Origin: JAAEEP01 sp035529155
GTDB lineage: Archaea > Thermoplasmatota > Thermoplasmata > Methanomassiliicoccales > JAAEEP01
Direction: 5' to 3'
Assembly: GCA_035529155.1 (NCBI GenBank)
Contig: DATKXF010000004.1
Coordinates: 1 to 10,584 of the forward strand
DNA length: 10,584 nucleotides
Shown piece by piece: positions 5,245 to 10,584 of the stretch. A model generated the notes under the pieces. It was given only the letters and a program-made list of their open reading frames with translations. It did not search any database and was not told the origin of the DNA. How positions within the stretch are numbered: position 1 is the stretch's first letter; every line of letters begins with the position of its first letter. The position numbers were made by a program, and so were the translations under genes.

Positions 5245-6681
5245 ATGGAAGATTATCTGGAACTAGCTCTAGATCTTGCCCTGAAGGCCGGTTGCAACTA
5301 CGCAGAGGCGAGACACCAGACCGATTACTACGAGTCAAATCTTCTTAAAAACGGTGTCCCAGAGGTTTCGTCGTTCAGCACTAAGAAGGGCATAGGGATG
5401 AGAGTTATGATGGATGGGGGCCTGGGCTTCGCAGCGACAAATCAGCTCAACAAGAGGGAGATCCGCTCGTTGGTGAAGAGGGTTGTCTCCTCGACTAAAC
5501 GTGCTTCTAAGATGAGAATTGAGTCAATAGAAATGGCTGAGGCTGCGGTTGGTCAGGGTAAGGTCGAGGTCAGGACTCGGATTCCGTTCGAGAACGTGTC
5601 GCTCGAGGGAAGAATCGGACTTCTGAAAGAGACAGATGAGTGGGCACTCGATGCCGCGGAGTCGATTGGCGTTAAGCTCCCTGGTCGATACCTGTCATTG
5701 GATACCCTGATGACCGAGAAGCTGGTCATGACCTCAGATGGAGGCAGGGTCTACAGCAGGATACCTAGAGTCGCGCTTGACATGTTCCTGACGGCCCTAT
5801 CCGCCGAGAAAGGTTCCATGCAGAGAATCCTCTCACTCGGTGGCTCATCCGGGTGGGAGGGTGTTGAAAGATGGGATCTTCCGATGGTTGCGAGAAGGGA
5901 AGTCTCCACTCTTGGCAAAGTATTGAACCAAGCCGAGTCGATCAAATCGGAGACATGCGATGTGGTGCTCGGGCCAGAGGTTGTAGGAATCGTTTCTCAC
6001 GAATCAAGTGGCCATCCAGGAGAGGCCGACAGGATACTGGGACGGGAAGCAGCCCAGGCGGGCGAGACTTACCTCGACAAGGATTCCATTGGAAGGAAAG
6101 TAGGTTCTGAAGTTGTCAATGTGGTGGAGGACCCCACCGTTCCCAAGTCATTCGGCTTTTACCTATTCGACGATGAGGGCGTGAAAGCAAGGAAGCGCTA
6201 TCTCATAAAGGAAGGAAGGATCCATGAGTTCCTGCAGAACCGGGAGACCGCAAAGGTCTTTGGGGTGGAGAGCAACGCCTCCTCAAGGTCGGTCGCATTC
6301 GATAGGGAGCCAATTGTGAGGATGTCAAATACTTTTGTGGAGAAGGGAGATCATCAAATCGACGAGCTCATAGAGGACGTGAAGAACGGACTCTACATCA
6401 AGAACTTCACGGAATGGAATATCGACGACAGAAGGTACAATCAACGATACGTGGGTTTGGAGACCTACCGTATCGAGAACGGAGAGCTCAAGGGCATGGT
6501 AAGGAACCCCGTTCTAGAAATCACCACCACGGGTCTATGGTCTTCTGTGGATGCGGTCGGTAAAGAGGTGGAATACTTCTCCGGATACTGTGGAAAGGGC
6601 GATCCAATGCAGGGCATCCCTGTCTGGATGGGCGGCCCACCGATTAGACTCAGAAATGTGAAGATGGGGGGTTCCTCTTGA
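5245..6681 (+). CDS. tldD: TldD-type zinc metalloprotease subunit
   Basis: This 478-residue protein is the catalytic subunit of a TldD/TldE protease, the family known from E. coli microcin B17 leader removal and from archaeal peptide degradation. The zinc-binding HExxxH motif is present as HESSGH (H252, E253, H257) in the conserved block SHESSGHPGEADRILG. The third ligand is expected to be C449 in FSGYCGKGDPMQGIPVWMG near the C-terminus. Other family signatures are DDEGVKARKRYLIKEGRIHEFL and SNASSR after the motif. The N-terminal half forms the sheath around the unfolded substrate. ATG 5245 is preferred over TTG 5224 because GGGAGGAG lies just before it and the family starts with this helix. 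The stop overlaps the tldE start. The substrate is unknown, and no modified-peptide precursor is visible nearby. Confidence 0.93.
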   Translation: MEDYLELALDLALKAGCNYAEARHQTDYYESNLLKNGVPEVSSFSTKKGIGMRVMMDGGLGFAATNQLNKREIRSLVKRVVSSTKRASKMRIESIEMAEAAVGQGKVEVRTRIPFENVSLEGRIGLLKETDEWALDAAESIGVKLPGRYLSLDTLMTEKLVMTSDGGRVYSRIPRVALDMFLTALSAEKGSMQRILSLGGSSGWEGVERWDLPMVARREVSTLGKVLNQAESIKSETCDVVLGPEVVGIVSHESSGHPGEADRILGREAAQAGETYLDKDSIGRKVGSEVVNVVEDPTVPKSFGFYLFDDEGVKARKRYLIKEGRIHEFLQNRETAKVFGVESNASSRSVAFDREPIVRMSNTFVEKGDHQIDELIEDVKNGLYIKNFTEWNIDDRRYNQRYVGLETYRIENGELKGMVRNPVLEITTTGLWSSVDAVGKEVEYFSGYCGKGDPMQGIPVWMGGPPIRLRNVKMGGSS

Positions 6682-8009
6682 AGCCAGAAGAGATCTGCAG
6701 CCTGGTACTCCAGGAGTGCAAGGCCGAAGGCGCGACCGACACCGTGGTTACCGTTATGGAACTAGAAGAGGTGATGATAAGGTTCTCTAACAACCAGATA
6801 ACCGTCACCAAGAATTTGAACGAGACCACCGCCGATATCTTCACATTCGTGAAGGAAAGGAAAGCGGGTACAGATCTCGCAGACCTCTCCAAGAGGTCTT
6901 TGAAAGCAACCGCAAGAAGGTTGGTAGCAGAAGGGAAATCAAGCCCGCCTGGTGAGATCTATGCTCCCCTGCCACAAGGGCCGTTCACTTATTCGAAGGC
7001 CCTTCTCAATCAACCAAGCATCGATCTCACTCCAAACATGATTGTTGGTCACGTGGAAGCAGCTGTAGAGGCTGGTTTAAAAGAAGGGGCAAGAAGAATG
7101 GCTGGTTCGCTGATCGCTAGGAATATAAGGATCACACTTCAGACCAGCGGTGAAGCCTTTGGTGTGGCTTCCAAGTCAAGCATTGAACTCTCCTTGAGAG
7201 CCTTCGGAGAGGGGCAAGCCTCGGGCCATGCGGTATCTGTTTCTGGAACCGAGAGAGAATTTGATGCCGAGGCTGCTGGACGCGAGGCAGGCTTGCTTTC
7301 AAGATTATCAGCCTCCCCCCAGGACGGGGTTCCAGGGGAATGCGACGCTGTCCTAGGACCTCTGGTGTTCGCGGATCTTATCAATCAGGTCGGGAGGGCT
7401 TCATCAGCCTTCTTCGTGGACGCGGGGCTGTCATTTTTCACTGACAAAGTGGGAGAGGAGGTGTCTTCCAAAAACCTAACGGTGAAAGATGATGGTACCC
7501 AGACAGGAACCTATGGTTCGTTCCCCTTCGATCTAGAAGGGCTTCCTGTCCGAAAGACCCCTATAATCGAAAAAGGAGAACTCAAGGGATATCTCCACAA
7601 CAGCACCACAGCCAAGAAGATGGGGACCGAGACCACAGCCAACGCTGGACTGATCAATCCCCGTCCCTTTAACCTGATTGTGGAAAGCGGCAAAGGTACT
7701 GTCGAAGAACTCATCTCCAAAGTGGACAGCGGCATCTACGTCACGAACGACTGGTACCTGAGGTACCAGAACTGGACAAACGGAGATTTCTCCATGATAC
7801 CCAGGGATGCGATGTTCATCATCAAGGATGGAGAACTTGGCGGTCCCATAAAGGAATTGAGGATCAGCGACAACATCCCAAGAATGCTCCAATCCGTGGA
7901 AGAACTCAGCGGAGACAGAAAGTGGATCAAGTGGTGGGAGGTAGATACTCCAACTCTAACACCGGCCGTTCTGATCAAAGGGACGAAGTTTACCAAGTCG
8001 ACCATGTGA
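6678..8009 (+). CDS. tldE: TldE/PmbA-type protease partner subunit
   Basis: This 443-residue protein is the non-catalytic partner of TldD. It has the same fold and layout but no HExxxH. Recognisable blocks are GECDAVLGPLVFADLI at about 216-231, the region FPFDLEGLPVRKTPIIEKGELKGYLHNSTTAKKMG in which the partner lines the chamber, and a C-terminal TLTPAVLIKGTKF that matches the family's final strand. In E. coli the two proteins form a heterodimer with the active site enclosed between them, so unfolded peptides must thread in. The TTG start shares TTGA with the tldD stop, which points to translational coupling and 1:1 synthesis. A G-run just upstream (6665-6671) may be its ribosome binding site. 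It ends 8 bp before the convergent larE stop, leaving no room for a separate terminator. Confidence 0.93.
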   Translation: MKPEEICSLVLQECKAEGATDTVVTVMELEEVMIRFSNNQITVTKNLNETTADIFTFVKERKAGTDLADLSKRSLKATARRLVAEGKSSPPGEIYAPLPQGPFTYSKALLNQPSIDLTPNMIVGHVEAAVEAGLKEGARRMAGSLIARNIRITLQTSGEAFGVASKSSIELSLRAFGEGQASGHAVSVSGTEREFDAEAAGREAGLLSRLSASPQDGVPGECDAVLGPLVFADLINQVGRASSAFFVDAGLSFFTDKVGEEVSSKNLTVKDDGTQTGTYGSFPFDLEGLPVRKTPIIEKGELKGYLHNSTTAKKMGTETTANAGLINPRPFNLIVESGKGTVEELISKVDSGIYVTNDWYLRYQNWTNGDFSMIPRDAMFIIKDGELGGPIKELRISDNIPRMLQSVEELSGDRKWIKWWEVDTPTLTPAVLIKGTKFTKSTM

Positions 8010-8017
8010 ACTAATGG

Positions 8018-8809
8018 TCAGCCCAGGCTTCCGCTTCTGAATCCTTCCAGATCCAGGGTGATGAATCGAAAGCCCAGCTCTCGAAATCGAGTTGCTACCG
8101 CATTGGCATTGTTGAGTATAATCTCAAGCTGGTCTGGAAGGACTTCAATCCTGGCTAGGTCGTCATGATCTCTCACCCTGAGCTGATGTATTCCCAAAGA
8201 ACGAAGGAATAACTCAGCACCATCGATCCTCTGCAGCCTTTCGATAGTGATCTTCTGTCCCCTCGGAATGCGGGTGGCTAGGCAGGTGTTCTCAGGCCTG
8301 TCAGCCATTTCCATACCCAGCCTCCGTGCCATTTCCCTCACCTCTGCCTTGGAGATCCGGACTTCCGCCAGGGGGCTCCTGACACCCAGCTCTTCAAGGG
8401 CTCTCAAACCTGGCCTAACTTCTCCAAGGTCATCAAGATTCGTCCCGTCCACAAGAGTGTCCATGTTCTCCTCCCTTGCGACCTCGAGAAGCCTCTCGAA
8501 TATCATTCTCTTGCAGAGGTAGCATCTTTCCCTGCTGTTCTCAACAAAGACTTTGTTGTCCATGACTTGAACGGATACCTTTCGAAAAGGAACACCAAGC
8601 GATTCTGCAGTTCTCTCAGCCTCGGAACTTTCATGTTGGGGAATCAATTTCGAAACCGCCATAAGGGCTATCACCCTGCTCTCCGACAGATCGCTCGCTA
8701 CTCTGAGCACCAAGGAACTGTCTATACCTCCAGAGAAAGCAACCGCCAGGTTGCCCATAGAGGACAGGATTTCCCTCAGATGGCCGAGCTTGGCCTCTAT
8801 CATATCCAC
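8018..8809 (-). CDS. larE: LarE-type ATP-dependent sulfur transferase
   Basis: This 263-residue PP-loop enzyme matches LarE, which activates the carboxylates of the nickel-pincer nucleotide precursor with ATP and inserts sulfur. The cofactor serves lactate racemase and related 2-hydroxyacid racemases and epimerases. Visible motifs are PP-loop SGGIDSS (26-32), GTNLDDLGEVRPGLRALEELGVRSPL (122-147) and NTCLATRIPRG (174-184). C176 corresponds to the sacrificial cysteine of Lactobacillus LarE. C96 and C99 (RCYLCK) add a CxxC, giving three cysteines. This arrangement is associated with LarE forms that hold a [4Fe-4S] cluster and may act catalytically instead of losing their own sulfur. Numbering uses the GTG start at 8809. 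ATG 8803 with AGAGG 8 nt upstream is equally possible. larB, larC and a racemase are not in the window. It lies 43 bp after the glutamate synthase-like gene on the same strand. Confidence 0.88.
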   Translation of the reverse strand: MDMIEAKLGHLREILSSMGNLAVAFSGGIDSSLVLRVASDLSESRVIALMAVSKLIPQHESSEAERTAESLGVPFRKVSVQVMDNKVFVENSRERCYLCKRMIFERLLEVAREENMDTLVDGTNLDDLGEVRPGLRALEELGVRSPLAEVRISKAEVREMARRLGMEMADRPENTCLATRIPRGQKITIERLQRIDGAELFLRSLGIHQLRVRDHDDLARIEVLPDQLEIILNNANAVATRFRELGFRFITLDLEGFRSGSLG

Positions 8810-8852
8810 AACCTCTTATCCTCCAAGGGGTAAAAACCAGTTGCGATTGAGA

Positions 8853-10334
8853 TCATACGTGGCCGATCCTGGTGTACTTGGATATCTCTGAGTTGTAAGT
8901 GCAGAGATCCTTCACATCAAGAGAGTGGACATCATTATTGCCGGTCAATCTTGCGAAAGCTTTGAGTTCCTCATTACTCACACTCAGGAAGTTTTCTAGT
9001 TTCTTGGCGGAATAATCAACGTTCAGTCTTTTCCTCAGCTCCAGGTCGTGGGTGGTCACCCCGACTGGACACTTACCTGTGTCACATAGCCTGTACTGTT
9101 GACACGCGCATGCCATCAGGGCTGAAGTGCCAATGGCCACAGCGTCTGCCCCCAGGGCAAGGGCCTTAGCGAAGTCGGAGGATACTCTCAGCCCTCCGGT
9201 GATCACCAGGCTGATGTCATCTAGATCTCTACTGCTCAGAAAAGACCTCGCCCTATTCAGTGCGAAAATGGTGGGCACAGAGGTGGCCATCTTCACGAAT
9301 TTTGGAGCTGCGGCGGTAGCTCCAGGCCTTCCATCGATGGTAATAAAATCAGGCTTGGCGAATGTGGCGACCCCCAGGTCCTTTTCGATGTTGCCTGCAG
9401 CTAGTTTGATTCCGATGGGTTTCCCACCTGTCATATCCTTCAGCCAATCCACCTTTTCCTTCAGTTGCTTCTCATTCCCAATATCATCGTACCTTGCCGG
9501 ACTTATTATGTCCATGCCCTTTGGAAATCCCCTGATGCTTGAGATCTCATCGGTCACCTTTGCTGCAGGAAGGTGCCCCCCCATACCAGGTTTGGCCGAT
9601 TGCCCGATTTTGATCTCCACTGCATCCACTTTCTTGAAGATCTCCTCATTGACGCTGTAGCGATTGGGAACGTACTCGAATATGTAGCGGTATGAGTGTT
9701 CCATTACCTCGGGCAGAGCTCCCCCTTCTCCCGAACACATTGCCGTTCTTACCGCGGCACTACCCTTGGCCAGGGCCATCTTCACATCTCTAGATAATGC
9801 CCCAAATGACATGTGGGTGACATAGATTGGCATATCGATGATCATGGGCCTTTCAGCCTTTGGCCCGATCACAGTCCTTGTGTTGACTTCCTCATCTTTA
9901 TTGAGTGGCAGGGTAGCGAGTTGCGCACCCATTATGAGTATTTGATCCCAGGAGATGACATTCTGAGTTGTTCGCATGGGTTCGATTATTGACTGACCCG
10001 TGGCGGACATTCGGTGAATGTCATTCATATGGATCTCGATATCATCCCTCTTCCGTTCCCACTCGCCCAGGTACTTGTCGAAATCGATCTCTCCCATCTC
10101 TATCGTAAGATGGCTCTCTTTTCCACAATGGGGACATAACATCTTCCCTTTCAGAGTCCTGTGTTTTGGTTCCTCCTTAGAATTGAGATGAGTCTTATCG
10201 GATTTGCAGATCGGGCATTGCCAATCGTCAGGGAACTCGAATGGACCGGTTCCAGGTGAGATATTGGCCGAGGAATACCCCCGTTCATCATCGTATTCGA
10301 AGACCTTACACACGTCGCATAAAAAAATGGTCAA
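8853..10334 (-). CDS. Rubredoxin-fused archaeal glutamate synthase-like FMN protein
   Basis: This 493-residue protein joins three parts. Residues 3-50 are a rubredoxin: CDVC (C6, C9), a PGTGPFEFPDDW stretch, and CPIC (C40, C43), which would bind one iron. Residues 67-70 hold a second CxxC (CPHC) with no visible partner pair except H75. From about 125 on is the FMN-binding synthase domain of archaeal-type GltB: HMSFGALS (174-181), EIKIGQSAKPGMGG (240-253), DGRPGATAAAP (334-344), ITGGLRVSSDFAKALALGADAV, and the [3Fe-4S] cysteines C411, C417 and C422 in the GltB-type pattern ending CPVGVTT. There is no glutaminase domain, so ammonia or another subunit would have to supply nitrogen, and the true reaction may differ. 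The start is TTG 10334, since the rubredoxin begins at residue 3 and no ATG or GTG precedes it before an in-frame stop. The gene lies between a cysteine-rich protein and larE. Confidence 0.88.
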   Translation of the reverse strand: MTIFLCDVCKVFEYDDERGYSSANISPGTGPFEFPDDWQCPICKSDKTHLNSKEEPKHRTLKGKMLCPHCGKESHLTIEMGEIDFDKYLGEWERKRDDIEIHMNDIHRMSATGQSIIEPMRTTQNVISWDQILIMGAQLATLPLNKDEEVNTRTVIGPKAERPMIIDMPIYVTHMSFGALSRDVKMALAKGSAAVRTAMCSGEGGALPEVMEHSYRYIFEYVPNRYSVNEEIFKKVDAVEIKIGQSAKPGMGGHLPAAKVTDEISSIRGFPKGMDIISPARYDDIGNEKQLKEKVDWLKDMTGGKPIGIKLAAGNIEKDLGVATFAKPDFITIDGRPGATAAAPKFVKMATSVPTIFALNRARSFLSSRDLDDISLVITGGLRVSSDFAKALALGADAVAIGTSALMACACQQYRLCDTGKCPVGVTTHDLELRKRLNVDYSAKKLENFLSVSNEELKAFARLTGNNDVHSLDVKDLCTYNSEISKYTRIGHV

Positions 10335-10383
10335 GCTCTCACGCCCCTTGGGAAAGACCAGGCATCCACTTAATTTGCTAGGT

Positions 10384-10584
10384 TCACATTCCTACCTGCT
10401 CTTTCTCGGAACCCCTGGTGCAAAAGTACAGGTGCTTCAGTTCCAGCTTTTCGTGCACCGGACACCCGCCGCAGATGCACCCTTTCTCATCCTTGATGCA
10501 ACCACTCTTCCCGATCATAGCAAAACAAAAACCCCCCTTCTCACCGCATTCTACCCAACTAGGGCATTGAGGGCAGGTGCAGTT
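10384..10584 (-). CDS. Cysteine-rich DUF2769-like protein (5' end beyond right edge)
   Basis: The last 66 residues of a minus-strand protein are visible, ending at TGA 10384. They contain nine cysteines: CTCPQC followed by PSWVEC, an FCF and SGC stretch, then CICGGCPV, and finally HLYFCTRGSE. The order CxCxxCP, then FC, C, CxCxxCPV, then a YFC followed by Gly matches my memory of DUF2769, a small protein of unknown function in archaea and anaerobes that probably binds iron-sulfur clusters or zinc. The N-terminus lies outside the window, so length and start are unknown. It precedes the rubredoxin-glutamate synthase gene by 49 bp on the same strand and could belong to one transcript with it and larE. 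Confidence 0.65.
   Translation of the reverse strand, partial: NCTCPQCPSWVECGEKGGFCFAMIGKSGCIKDEKGCICGGCPVHEKLELKHLYFCTRGSEKEQVGM

Noticed and set aside
9127..9660. Long plus-strand open frame of 177 codons
   Set aside because: It is the reverse-strand shadow of the conserved FMN domain of the glutamate synthase-like gene, and its Ser/Pro/Ala-rich translation has no domain pattern.
1..10584. CRISPR array, insertion sequence, inverted terminal repeats or integration site at the tRNA
   Set aside because: No regularly spaced repeats, transposase or integrase were seen, and no copy of the tRNA-Ser 3' end was noticed elsewhere in the window by eye.

Overview
The window looks like a piece of archaeal chromosome, most likely from a Thermoplasmata-like euryarchaeote (the domain is firm, the class is a guess). 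Evidence: an archaeal-type DnaG with a central Toprim domain; an archaeal LonB-type AAA+ protease; a tRNA-Ser whose short intron is bounded by a bulge-helix-bulge motif; AT-rich TATA-like boxes about 25 bp before likely transcription starts; GGAGG/GAGGTG ribosome binding sites; and frequent TTG or GTG starts. Genes are tightly packed. No mobile elements, CRISPR arrays or long repeats were seen.

Left part (1-3663, all on the minus strand). Reading in the direction of transcription there is a two-CBS-domain protein, a 68-residue ubiquitin-like beta-grasp protein ending in Gly-Gly, then dnaG (primase-like/exosome subunit) followed after 2 bp by lonB. lonB runs off the left edge before its protease domain. 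It carries a four-cysteine zinc ribbon where archaeal LonB usually has its membrane anchor.

Middle (3798-5115). A plus-strand tRNA-Ser(CGA) with a 20-nt intron is followed by a small winged-helix regulator that starts with TTG. Convergent to it is a hemerythrin-like protein on the minus strand, and divergent from that is the tldD promoter.

Right part. tldD-tldE (plus strand, translationally coupled through a TTGA overlap) encode the two subunits of a TldD/TldE metalloprotease. They converge, with 8 bp between stop codons, on a minus-strand group: the 3' end of a cysteine-rich DUF2769-like protein, a rubredoxin-GltB-like (FMN glutamate synthase domain) fusion, and a three-cysteine LarE-type sulfur transferase. 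That group is rich in iron-sulfur and metal chemistry.

Most of the window is recognisable housekeeping or accessory metabolism. The least ordinary items are the zinc-ribbon LonB, the rubredoxin-fused glutamate synthase beside LarE, the stand-alone GG-tailed beta-grasp protein, and the tRNA-Ser intron with its imperfect central helix. I did not find clear evidence of a wholly new multi-gene system.
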